From Gallionellales bacterium GWA2_54_124 (lineage in GTDB: Bacteria; Pseudomonadota; Gammaproteobacteria; Burkholderiales; Gallionellaceae): a stretch of DNA of 64,000 bases. The stretch is taken from contig MGWO01000013.1 in NCBI GenBank assembly GCA_001801025.1, forward strand, positions 318,492 to 382,491, in the 5' to 3' direction. The translations under genes and the position numbers were made by a program. This document shows positions 48,681-57,267 of the stretch, one piece after another (the stretch's first letter is position 1; the number at the start of each line of letters is the position of its first letter). Below the pieces are notes generated by a model, which saw nothing but the letters and a program-made list of their open reading frames with translations, searched no databases and was not told where the DNA came from.

Positions 48681-50424
48681 ACTCCTGTTCTGTCTTGAGG
48701 GCGAATTCTAGCAGAGCGGCAAAGTGCGCGGGGTCTTTCTGGGCTAATTTGACCAGTTGCGCACGCGCCTCCTGATTGGCGGGGTAAGCCCACATTGCCT
48801 GTTCATACACCCGCCGCGCAGCCTCCAACTGCCCGCTTTGTGCCAGCAAACACGCCTGCCGGTAAACTACCGGTGCAATAGGAATAAAGCGCGACAGGTT
48901 CGAATTGACGGCCAGCTTCGCCGCCAGTTTTTCGTCACTCACCTCAAAATAGGCCGCCATGAACAGATCAGCATAAGGCCGTAGCAACGCGCCGTTATGC
49001 ACTTGAATCAGGCCATCCCGCGTGCGTTCGAAGGCCGATGCCACATTGCCGGAAACAGGTCGTATTGCCAGCGTATCCTTGAGTTGCTGATAGCCGATTT
49101 TAAGCTCGATCAGCGACAGCAACCCCAGCAATAAAATTGCGGCGACCGACAAACGCCCCACCCCGCGCAGCTGCAATCGGTAGTGCGTTTCATCCAGCAT
49201 GCCCAGCAAGACGGCCGCGACCGCAAGAAAATATAAATACCAGAGCGGATATTCAAGCATGCTGTGTATGACCAGCACACCCAGCACGGCATACCCCCAC
49301 CAGTGCGCGGCGCTATCGGCACGTACCCCTTTAAACCAGACAGCTAAGGCGGTGAACAACACCAGCAGTCCGGCGATCCCCGTTTCAGCGGCCAACTGAA
49401 AAAGCAGACTATGCGCATTGTTGTACAGTCCGTTCATGTTGGCCTGCCGCAACACGGGCCCCAACTGAAAATGCTGCCAGCCGAACTGACCGAAGCCTGC
49501 GCCCAGCCACGGCGACTGTTTGAAGATCAGCCACGCCTCATGCCACAATTGCAAACGAATGCCGCCCGATGAAGTATCTGCAACCCGCTGAAACAGGTCA
49601 AAATTGCTGCCTGCCCCTTTCATGAAAGGCAGTTGCACGACGCCGTGCATGACGGCGAAACCTGCCAGCAACAGCAAACAATAATGCATCACAGGGCGCA
49701 ACTGCGGCAGGGTCTTTATCCCGCGCCAGGCCAGCAGCAGCATCAGCAATAAATACAACCAGCTGCTGCGCGAGCCGCTTAGCGTCAGAACCAACAACAG
49801 CGGGAGGGCGAGCAACACCGCGAAACCCGCTGGCAATTTACGCTGCCCGAACAACAATCCCAGCGAAATCAGTCCGAGCGCGATGTAATTTGCAAAATGA
49901 TTGGGCTGGGCAAGATTGCCGTATACGCCGGTAGCGACTTTCATCACCACGACCGAATCGAGCCAGCTATGCCAGCGATAGTGCTGCAACACGCCGATCA
50001 AGGCGCTGAATTCCGCCCCCGCCAGCAAAAATCCCGCCAGCACAGCGGCCAGCACGTCCAGTCCGAACACCTCACGCAATCTTGCCCCCAACATCATCAG
50101 CATCATCGCAAACAGCAGATACAACAGATAGAGCAAGGACTGGTCAAAATAGGCCATCATGCCCAGCGCTGATTGCAGCAACACCAGCGCAATCAGGGCC
50201 GCGGGCAATTGCACGATACGCGGCAGGCGGGGCGCTTGCCAATAATCACCTGTTAACAGCAAAGTGAGCGAAAGCACGCCGATCAACGCACTCAACCATT
50301 CCTGCTCAAATGTGGTCAGCGGATATTGGTGACGATAATGCAGAAAAGGCAAAACCCACATCAGTCCGACTAGCGCCAGACTCATGTGGGTTAAGTTAAA
50401 AGAAGGCCGCCTGCGTATTAGCAA
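48655..50424 (-). CDS. PglL/Wzy-type O-oligosaccharyltransferase or O-antigen ligase
   Basis: The 589-residue protein has about 12 membrane segments and a Wzy_C-type region with GNLAQPNHFANYIALGLI, the PN-H signature seen in PglL pilin glycosylation ligases, then GSRSSWLYLLLM and GAGFGQFGWQHF. A C-terminal helical, TPR-like tail (about 480-589) follows. It could glycosylate pilin or ligate O-antigen; the MSHA pilin lies only 6.5 kb away, but no glycan genes are nearby. It overlaps DUF2892 and rhodanese genes at both ends. Confidence 0.82.
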   Translation of the reverse strand: MLIRRRPSFNLTHMSLALVGLMWVLPFLHYRHQYPLTTFEQEWLSALIGVLSLTLLLTGDYWQAPRLPRIVQLPAALIALVLLQSALGMMAYFDQSLLYLLYLLFAMMLMMLGARLREVFGLDVLAAVLAGFLLAGAEFSALIGVLQHYRWHSWLDSVVVMKVATGVYGNLAQPNHFANYIALGLISLGLLFGQRKLPAGFAVLLALPLLLVLTLSGSRSSWLYLLLMLLLAWRGIKTLPQLRPVMHYCLLLLAGFAVMHGVVQLPFMKGAGSNFDLFQRVADTSSGGIRLQLWHEAWLIFKQSPWLGAGFGQFGWQHFQLGPVLRQANMNGLYNNAHSLLFQLAAETGIAGLLVLFTALAVWFKGVRADSAAHWWGYAVLGVLVIHSMLEYPLWYLYFLAVAAVLLGMLDETHYRLQLRGVGRLSVAAILLLGLLSLIELKIGYQQLKDTLAIRPVSGNVASAFERTRDGLIQVHNGALLRPYADLFMAAYFEVSDEKLAAKLAVNSNLSRFIPIAPVVYRQACLLAQSGQLEAARRVYEQAMWAYPANQEARAQLVKLAQKDPAHFAALLEFALKTEQEYASAIHNK

Positions 50425-50630
50425 GAACCGCCTTTAATACCGAACTTGGCGAGAATATTGTTCAGCGGACAGAACGAGGTGAAACCGCTCTGAAACAGGT
50501 TCAGACCGACAAAGCCGGTAAACCACAGGAAATTTTTAGCCACGAAAACCGGACTGCCTTCGACGCCCAGCGCCAGCGACAACATGACAAATGCACCAGC
50601 TACGATACGAATAATGCGTTCTGCGTTCAT
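50418..50630 (-). CDS. DUF2892 small membrane protein
   Basis: The 70-residue protein matches the YgaP-like inner-membrane family: ERIIRIVAGAFVMLSLALG, then FVGLNLFQSGFTSFCPL with a conserved cysteine in CP. Relatives accompany rhodanese and sulfur-handling genes and are often in BigR regulons (known for the family). It lies downstream of the efflux pump, behind the palindromic operator. Confidence 0.88.
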   Translation of the reverse strand: MNAERIIRIVAGAFVMLSLALGVEGSPVFVAKNFLWFTGFVGLNLFQSGFTSFCPLNNILAKFGIKGGSC

Positions 50631-50664
50631 GCTTTAAAGCTCCTTAGATTTAATTCAGTCAATT

Positions 50665-53600
50665 TTACTGGAATTTTTTGTACAGCGTGGCGTAATAAAG
50701 CACCGGAATCACCACCAACGTCAGCAAAGTGGAGACGAGGATACCGAAAATCAATGATATGGCCAGTCCGTTGAAGATCGGGTCATCGAGAATAAAAAAC
50801 GCGCCCAGCATCGCAGCTAAGCCGGTCAGCACAATCGGCTTGGCGCGCGCGCCGGCCGCGGCAATGACGGCTTGCTGCAAAGGAATCCCACCCGCCAGCT
50901 GCAAATTGACAAAATCCACCAGCAAGATCGAGTTACGCACGATAATGCCCGCTAACGCGATCATGCCGATCATCGATGTTGCCGTGTATTGCGAACCCAG
51001 CAAGGCGTGACCGGGCATCACACCGATAATGGTCAGCGGAATCGGCGCCATGATAATTAAGGGCACCAGATAAGATTTGAACTGTGCGACCACCAGCAAG
51101 TAGATCAGGATAAGTCCCACGCCATAGGCAATGCCCATATCGCGGAATGTCTCAAACGTCACCTGCCATTCACCATCCCATTTCAAGGCATAACCGGCAT
51201 AAGGATCGCTGGGCGTGTTAAAGAAATAGCTTTTCAGACTGCCGCCCTGCGCAAGCTGCGTGCCACTGACTTGCCCGTTAATACCGAACATACCATACAG
51301 CGGACTGTCCAATTTTCCCGCCATATCGCCAAACACATACACGACCGGCAACAAATCCTTGTGATAGATCGGGTAATCACGCGCAACCGGTATCACCTGC
51401 ACCACTTCAGAAATCGATACCAGCACGCCGTCACGCGCACGCACTTTCAGTTTCAGCACCTCTTCGATGCTGCTACGCAGCTCACCCGGCAAGCCGATAC
51501 GCAGGGGCGGCGCATATTTGGCACTGGCGTCGTGCAAGGATGCGACATCCTGCCCCGACAAAGCCATACCGATCACATCAACAATATCGCGTGGCGCAAC
51601 ACCCAACAAGGCCGCCTTACTTTGCAAGACGCGTAATTGCAGCTTGGGCGCCGCTTCAGTGACCGTATCATCGATTGCGACGATACCCGGCGTCTTGCCA
51701 AACTGCGCACGCACCTGGCTCGCAACACGACGTACCCCTTCGTAATCCGGCCCGTAGATTTCTGCGACGATCGGCGACATCACCGGCGGCCCGGGCGGCA
51801 CTTCAACGATTTTGACTTTGGCACCCCAGTTTGCGGCTATTTTCTGTATGGGTTCGAGCATCGCGGTCGCGATCTGATGGCTGCTGCGACTGCGATGATG
51901 TTTATCGCGTAAATTAACCTGAATATCGCCCTGATCGGCACCGCTGCGCAGGTAGTACTGGCGCACCAGACCGTTGAAGTTGATCGGTGACGCAGCACCC
52001 GCATAGGCCTCGTAATCGGTCACCTCAGGCACGGTGGCAAGATAGGCGCCGATATCGTGCAGTACCGCATTGGTTTGCTCGAGCGCCGTGCCGGTTGGCA
52101 TATCCACGACCACCTGAAATTCCGACTTATTATCGAACGGCAGCATTTTCAAAATCACCAGCTTCACAACACCGAGCGAGACGGCCAGCACGAGTCCGGC
52201 CAGTATACCCATCCACAACTTGCGACGTGCCGGCTTGCCCTGAGCACCGTTCAAAAACGGACTCAACACCCGGTGAAAAAATCCGCTGATAGCCGATTCG
52301 CCCTCTTCTTTGACCGACTCGTGATGCGAACCTGCAAAACGCAGCACCAGCCACGGCGTGATGACAAACGCCACCGCGAGCGAAATCAACATGCCCATGC
52401 TGGCGTTGATCGGAATCGGGCTCATATACGGACCCATCAGTCCACTGACGAAGGCCATGGGCAACAAAGCCGCGATCACCGTAAAAGTCGCAAGTATGGT
52501 CGGACTGCCGACCTCATCGACTGCTGCGGGAATAATTTGCGACAAGGGCTGTTCAGGGGTCAGCGCACGGTGACGATGGATGTTTTCAACCACCACGATT
52601 GCATCATCCACCAGAATACCGATCGAAAAAATCAAGGCAAACAAGGAAACGCGGTTGAGCGTAAAGCCCCACGCCCAGGACGCAAACAACGTTGCCGCCA
52701 GCGTCAGCAGTACGGCGACGCCGACCACCATCGCCTCTCGGCGCCCCATTGCAAGCCAAACCAGCGCGACAACAGCCGCCGTTGCGAACAGCAGCTTCTT
52801 GATCAGCTTCATGGCCTTGTCGTTGGCCGTCTCGCCGTAATTGCGCGTGGTGCTGACTTCAACATCGGCAGGAATTACCGAGCCTTTGAGTTCCGCCACG
52901 CGGGCGAGCAAGCCATCGGCCACCTCCACCGCATTAGCACCGGGCTTTTTGGATATCGCGACCGTGACGGCGGTAAATTCGCCGCGCGCCTTGATGCCTT
53001 TGTCGTCGGCAGCTGGCCCCGTACCCAGCCAGACATAGCTGCCGGGCTGATCTGCACCATCCAGTACATCGGCTACATCGCGCAAAAACACCGGTTTGTT
53101 GTTCGATACGCCCACCACCAGTTGCCGCACTTCATTCGCATCGGTCAGGAAACTGCCCGTCTGCACCAGCACTTCTCGATTTTCCTGCACCAGTGTCCCG
53201 GCATTTTCCGACACATTGGCCGATTGCAACGCAGCACGCACATCCTGCATAGACAACTGATACGCATTAAGACTTTCAGGGTTGAGCAGCACACGCACCT
53301 GACGCTGCGTACCACCTAACGTCGACACCTCGCGAGTACCTGGTACGCGCTTCAACTCCGCTTCAATAGCATGCGCCACCTGCGTGAGTTCCAACCCGCC
53401 GCCTATCTGCTGATTACGCCATAACGTCAATGCCACGATAGGCACGTCATCGATACCTTTTGCCTTAATGATAGGCGCAGCCACTCCCAGCGTTTGCGGC
53501 AACCAGTCCGAATGGGAATGCACAACGTCATACAGCTTAACCAGAGAAGGCACGTGCGCTTCACCGACCTTAAACTGCACGGTGATCACCGCCATCCCCG

Positions 53601-53889
53601 GTTGCGCAACCGAGTACACGTGATCGACGCCGGCGATTTGCGAGAGCACCTGTTCGGCTGGCGCAGCAACCGTTTTTGCCACATCCTGAGCCGATGCGCC
53701 GGGATAGGCGATCAGCACATTGGCCATCGTGACATTAATCTGCGGCTCCTCCTCGCGCGGCGTGACCAGCACCGCAAACAAACCCAGCAACACGGCAACC
53801 AAAGCCAGCAGCGGCGTCATCTGCGAGTGTAAAAAATGTCTGGCAATACGTCCTGAAATACCCATCCTTGAAACCTCTGATTCATCCAT
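50665..53889 (-). CDS. RND efflux permease (AcrB-type superfamily)
   Basis: The 1,074-residue inner-membrane pump has 12 expected membrane segments and two large periplasmic loops. The membrane motif GILVDDAIVVVENIHRH carries the two Asp of proton-coupled drug-type pumps rather than the heavy-metal pattern. MGISG at 53865 may be the true start, because the preceding eight codons (MDESEVSR) look like degenerate repeat sequence. It follows its adaptor by 29 bp. No outer-membrane TolC-like gene is in the window. The substrate is unknown. Confidence 0.92.
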   Translation of the reverse strand: MDESEVSRMGISGRIARHFLHSQMTPLLALVAVLLGLFAVLVTPREEEPQINVTMANVLIAYPGASAQDVAKTVAAPAEQVLSQIAGVDHVYSVAQPGMAVITVQFKVGEAHVPSLVKLYDVVHSHSDWLPQTLGVAAPIIKAKGIDDVPIVALTLWRNQQIGGGLELTQVAHAIEAELKRVPGTREVSTLGGTQRQVRVLLNPESLNAYQLSMQDVRAALQSANVSENAGTLVQENREVLVQTGSFLTDANEVRQLVVGVSNNKPVFLRDVADVLDGADQPGSYVWLGTGPAADDKGIKARGEFTAVTVAISKKPGANAVEVADGLLARVAELKGSVIPADVEVSTTRNYGETANDKAMKLIKKLLFATAAVVALVWLAMGRREAMVVGVAVLLTLAATLFASWAWGFTLNRVSLFALIFSIGILVDDAIVVVENIHRHRALTPEQPLSQIIPAAVDEVGSPTILATFTVIAALLPMAFVSGLMGPYMSPIPINASMGMLISLAVAFVITPWLVLRFAGSHHESVKEEGESAISGFFHRVLSPFLNGAQGKPARRKLWMGILAGLVLAVSLGVVKLVILKMLPFDNKSEFQVVVDMPTGTALEQTNAVLHDIGAYLATVPEVTDYEAYAGAASPINFNGLVRQYYLRSGADQGDIQVNLRDKHHRSRSSHQIATAMLEPIQKIAANWGAKVKIVEVPPGPPVMSPIVAEIYGPDYEGVRRVASQVRAQFGKTPGIVAIDDTVTEAAPKLQLRVLQSKAALLGVAPRDIVDVIGMALSGQDVASLHDASAKYAPPLRIGLPGELRSSIEEVLKLKVRARDGVLVSISEVVQVIPVARDYPIYHKDLLPVVYVFGDMAGKLDSPLYGMFGINGQVSGTQLAQGGSLKSYFFNTPSDPYAGYALKWDGEWQVTFETFRDMGIAYGVGLILIYLLVVAQFKSYLVPLIIMAPIPLTIIGVMPGHALLGSQYTATSMIGMIALAGIIVRNSILLVDFVNLQLAGGIPLQQAVIAAAGARAKPIVLTGLAAMLGAFFILDDPIFNGLAISLIFGILVSTLLTLVVIPVLYYATLYKKFQ

Positions 53890-53918
53890 TGCGACTCACC
53901 ACTCCCGATTAGCTTTGA

Positions 53919-54920
53919 TTACTTCATTCCTGCTTTCACGGGATCCAGCGCGACTTTTTCGCCCGCTTTCAAGCCGGACAAGACCTCGATCAATCCTTCA
54001 GCGACTGCCTCACCCACGCGAATCTGCCGCAAACTGGCTGCACCTTTTTCATCCACCACAAAGGCGGCGACCACTTCACTGCGGCGTAACACGGCACTTG
54101 CAGGAATAACCAGTTTTTTGACTTTGCCGACGACGAAATGGGCCCGCACAAACATCCCCGGATACAGTCCGGCCTCATTGGCGGGAAGATACACTCGGAC
54201 CTGCGTACTATGCGTACGCGCATCAGCGACAGGTTGCACTTTACTTGACTCGGCTTTTATCCAGCGATTCAAAGACGGCACTTCGATCATCACCTCGGGG
54301 TGCGCACCGATATTGACGATCTTGTATTGCGGCACGCTGACCACCACACGCATTTCTGACGGATCAAATCCCGTCATCAACGGCTTGCCCGGCATCACCA
54401 TCTCACCCAATTCGACCATGCGCGCCGATACGACGCCGGAATAGGGCGCAACGACAGCCGTGTAGCCGTGTGCGAGACTTGCCTGTCCGGCCCCCGCCTC
54501 GCTTGCCGCCGCTTGCGCTATCGCCACTTTATAATCAGATTGTGCTTTATCGAGTGCCGCCTGACTGATAAATTTCTGCGCGAGCAACTGTCGTGAACGC
54601 TCATAGGTCAACCTGGCATTTTGTGCATTCGCTTGCGCCTGTTGCACCTGAGCCTGACTGCCCGCCAGCACCTGAGCGGACTCACGCTCATCAATACGCA
54701 AAATGATCTGGCCTTTTTTTACACTATCACCGACATCGAAATTAACTTCCTTCACCCGACCGCCAATTTGCGCAGAAACGGTAGATTGCCGGGTCGCCTC
54801 CACCATCCCTTCGGCACGATAAGTCTGCGCCACATCGCGATACTCGACCACCGCCACAGGCTCGGCCGCACGGGCACCTGTCGCCATCACCAATAAACTT
54901 ACTAACCACAGTTTTTTCAC
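53919..54920 (-). CDS. RND efflux periplasmic adaptor (membrane-fusion protein)
   Basis: The protein of about 333 residues has a signal peptide (VKKLWLVSLLVMATGARA), barrel-sandwich halves (ARVKEVNFDVGDSVKKGQ-like and APYSGVVSARMVELGE), a coiled-coil hairpin (about 90-150) and a C-terminal beta-barrel. It links the pump to an outer-membrane channel. A GTG at 54920 follows GAGGGAG at good spacing and is preferred over the ATG at 54938. The first gene of the efflux operon, it lies 33 bp after the palindrome. Confidence 0.9.
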   Translation of the reverse strand: MKKLWLVSLLVMATGARAAEPVAVVEYRDVAQTYRAEGMVEATRQSTVSAQIGGRVKEVNFDVGDSVKKGQIILRIDERESAQVLAGSQAQVQQAQANAQNARLTYERSRQLLAQKFISQAALDKAQSDYKVAIAQAAASEAGAGQASLAHGYTAVVAPYSGVVSARMVELGEMVMPGKPLMTGFDPSEMRVVVSVPQYKIVNIGAHPEVMIEVPSLNRWIKAESSKVQPVADARTHSTQVRVYLPANEAGLYPGMFVRAHFVVGKVKKLVIPASAVLRRSEVVAAFVVDEKGAASLRQIRVGEAVAEGLIEVLSGLKAGEKVALDPVKAGMK

Positions 54921-54952
54921 GGCCACTCCCTCATCCATTCTGATACTCGCAA

Positions 54953-54986
54953 ACCCAATATATTAGAATATACTAATATATTGGGT
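54953..54986. promoter_or_regulatory. palindromic operator before the efflux operon
   Basis: Arms of 14 bp (ACCCAATATATTAG and its exact reverse complement) flank a 6-bp AATATA centre. The site overlaps a possible minus-strand promoter (TTTACC, 18 bp, TAATAT), so a bound repressor would block transcription. AT-rich palindromes of this kind are bound by ArsR-family repressors such as BigR; the ArsR gene at 56884 is the obvious candidate. Confidence 0.85.
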
Positions 54987-55034
54987 AAAAGACAAGCTCA
55001 ACTTCTTCCGCTTAAAAATACCTTACAGCGAATC

Positions 55035-55199
55035 TTAATGGTGTGATTTTGCCATCAGCTTAAGAATTTTAAAATTAATCACCAGAAAACGTATGCCCTG
55101 CCAGATGAGCGACGTCCTCATGTAACGCGTGAGACCGGTTGGTGACGGTGGATAATACGCCTGTTGATAAGGCTCTCTATTGGTAACTTTATTTAACAT
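55035..55199 (-). CDS. small hypothetical protein after the SQR-like gene
   Basis: This 54-codon gene (MLNKVTNREPYQQAYYPP...KSHH) starts at 55199 with AGGAG 6 bp upstream and ends with TAA at 55035. Residues about 30-50 form an amphipathic or membrane-seeking helix (LIWQGIRFLVINFKILKLM) flanked by Arg and Lys. It follows the flavoprotein gene by 23 bp, so it is probably co-transcribed. I do not recognise the family; a role attaching the oxidoreductase to the membrane is conceivable but untested. Confidence 0.75.
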   Translation of the reverse strand: MLNKVTNREPYQQAYYPPSPTGLTRYMRTSLIWQGIRFLVINFKILKLMAKSHH

Positions 55200-55222
55200 T
55201 GACGGCTCCTGAAATTGCGCTA

Positions 55223-56680
55223 TTAATCGGGGATAAAGGACCAGCCCGGTTTCATTTTTGCCTGATAGATAAAAGCATGATGCAGCAAATACTTCATCCA
55301 GTGACCGGCCAGACCAATTTCACCAAAGGTCAAATCGATATCGCGACCGTATTCGGGATATTTTTCAAAGTCCGGCACGACAGGGTAAACGGTCATGGTC
55401 GCGGCCGTCCCTTTGAACACGTGCGAACCGGTAGACGCGACACACGCGGCCCCCATTTCAGCCATCGAAGCAGTATGGGTTGGCTGCACTGCGCCGTTGA
55501 TCATATCGGTGATGCTCTTAGCCACCGCCATCGCCATCGCAGCTGAAGGCATCCCGGTTCTTGGCGCGGTTGGATTGATCGCCGTGCCATTCGCACTTTG
55601 CATCGGCTTACTGATCATATGAGGCGGTGCAAAGGCAATGCCGACCGCGAAGATATTCGCGTAGCCCGGCGTCTGATAGGTCCTTGGCCAGTCGCGCGCA
55701 CTCCATTCCATATAAGGGCGCGGCGTGTAATCGGCATCCACCTTCATAAAACCGTTCGGAGCAAAGACTGAACCTGTAATGTCTTCACCTGCCTTGTCAA
55801 ACGCTTTGAGACCCACACCGGCAAAAGGCGGAATCAACATGGAAAAATCGAATTCCAGTTCGTGAAAACTGCCGTCGAGAATTTCATAGTGAATTTTTCC
55901 GGCTTCGACTTTTTTCACGTGTGCGCGGGTAATCCATTCGATGCCACGCTCAACCATCAATGATTCGGCAAACGTCTTACCGTTGGTGATATAACCTCCA
56001 CGCTTGATATGCACGCCGCCCATCCCGAAATCGCCCAGCTCATACTCGTTGCTGAGCCAAACGATGCGCGCCATGTGCCGAACACCCGCTTCACGCAACG
56101 TATGATCGACGTTGTAAATATATTCAAACGCAGCGCCCTGACAAGTGCACATGCCGTGCCCCGTACCAATGACGATCGTGCGCCGCTCGCCCCGACGCAT
56201 ATCGTCAATAATCAACTGGAGCTTTTTATTAGCTTCGATCGCATGACTTGCCGTACACACCGAGACGGTATGGCCGTGTTCAGGCCCTAAGCCTTCGGTC
56301 GCGCCAAAATTCAGTTTCGGCCCCGTGGCATTGATCAGATAGTCGTAAGTAATTTTTTCCGTCACGCCGACTTTGTCAGGATGGGTATATTCGACCATCA
56401 CAAAAGGGCTATCACTCACGGCATCACCTGCCGGATTAATTGAGAGCGCACGAGCCTGACGAAAATTGACGTGCGTTTTTTTGTACACCTCAGCCAGATC
56501 GAAGGTCACTTCTTCCTCCTTCATTTGGCCTACACCCACCCAGATATTTGACGGTATCCAGTTCCACTTAGCGTTGGGTGAGATAACAACCACCTCGTGC
56601 CGAGCGCCTATCATCTTATTCAAATGCCTGGCCGCGGTATGCCCTGCGATCCCTGCGCCTAAAATCACGACTCGTGCCAT
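55223..56680 (-). CDS. sulfide:quinone oxidoreductase-like flavoprotein
   Basis: The 485-residue protein has an N-terminal FAD motif (VVILGAGIAGHTAARHL), a NATGPKLNFGAT strand, cysteines in VSVCTAS and HGMCTCQG, and a C-terminal amphipathic stretch (GHWMKYLLHHAFIYQAKMKPGW) typical of membrane-associated SQR proteins. It would oxidise sulfide to polysulfide and pass electrons to quinone. The neighbouring ArsR repressor with a paired-cysteine layout supports a sulfide role. A different type of flavoprotein cannot be excluded without alignment of the catalytic cysteines. Confidence 0.82.
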   Translation of the reverse strand: MARVVILGAGIAGHTAARHLNKMIGARHEVVVISPNAKWNWIPSNIWVGVGQMKEEEVTFDLAEVYKKTHVNFRQARALSINPAGDAVSDSPFVMVEYTHPDKVGVTEKITYDYLINATGPKLNFGATEGLGPEHGHTVSVCTASHAIEANKKLQLIIDDMRRGERRTIVIGTGHGMCTCQGAAFEYIYNVDHTLREAGVRHMARIVWLSNEYELGDFGMGGVHIKRGGYITNGKTFAESLMVERGIEWITRAHVKKVEAGKIHYEILDGSFHELEFDFSMLIPPFAGVGLKAFDKAGEDITGSVFAPNGFMKVDADYTPRPYMEWSARDWPRTYQTPGYANIFAVGIAFAPPHMISKPMQSANGTAINPTAPRTGMPSAAMAMAVAKSITDMINGAVQPTHTASMAEMGAACVASTGSHVFKGTAATMTVYPVVPDFEKYPEYGRDIDLTFGEIGLAGHWMKYLLHHAFIYQAKMKPGWSFIPD

Positions 56681-56769
56681 TTGCGTCCCTTCAAATGTGT
56701 TAGTTTTAGTTACAACGAATACTTCGATTTAAGTGCAGCACACCCCGATTCATGCGGGCGACCAAACTT

Positions 56770-56812
56770 GAATATTATTATATAATGAATTTCTAATGCC
56801 TTAGGTTGCAAA
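56770..56812 (-). promoter_or_regulatory. possible promoter and half-operator of the SQR-like gene
   Basis: On the minus strand TTGCAA is followed after 18 bp by CATTAT. Between them lies ATTAGAA (56797-56791), which matches the inner half of the palindrome before the efflux genes. A 10-bp palindrome ATTATATAAT overlaps the -10 side. This suggests that the same repressor acts on both units; it is weaker evidence than the perfect palindrome. Confidence 0.4.
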
Positions 56813-56883
56813 AAACAGTAAATTTGACAGCATAATCAGCAGCCGTGCCGAAACTTAATCCGTCCTGCCTTTAATTCAATCCG

Positions 56884-57192
56884 CTACGAAGTACAAAAAA
56901 CCTCGCGCATCATACTGACGAGCTTGAGCGTGCGCAAATCGCCAATCCGGTAATACACCTTGTTCGCTTCCTTGCGGGTCGACAACACCCCCTTGTCCCG
57001 TAAAATCGCCAAATGTTGCGAGATATTGCTTTGCGATGTACCTACATGTTCTACGATATCCTGAACGCTGATTTCCTGATCATCCAGAACGCACAAAATT
57101 TTCAAGCGCAACGGATGCGCAATGGCCTTGATTGCTTGCGATGCCTGCTGAATATCTTCTTCTTTATCGATTAATCTGTTCGTCATACTCAT
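56884..57192 (-). CDS. ArsR-family repressor, SqrR/BigR-like persulfide sensor
   Basis: The 102-residue winged-helix protein has HPLRLKILCVL, the recognition helix TSQSNISQHLAILRDKGV and the wing EANKVYYRIGD. Its only cysteines, C34 and C100, are 66 residues apart. That equals the spacing of the redox pair in SqrR and BigR, which form a polysulfide bridge with reactive sulfur and leave DNA. No metal-site ELCVC motif is present. It precedes the SQR-like gene by 203 bp and probably controls it, itself and the efflux operon. Confidence 0.85.
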   Translation of the reverse strand: MSMTNRLIDKEEDIQQASQAIKAIAHPLRLKILCVLDDQEISVQDIVEHVGTSQSNISQHLAILRDKGVLSTRKEANKVYYRIGDLRTLKLVSMMREVFCTS

Positions 57193-57267
57193 CCCTTATA
57201 ACACGCTCGCCGGCCAATTCGGTTAAAATAGGCCCATCAAATTAACAACGGCTAATATTCTACCCCA

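Noticed and set aside
52057..53319. 420-codon frame antisense to the RND permease
   Set aside because: Arg/His-rich shadow of a well-supported gene in a high-GC region; no start signal or domain.
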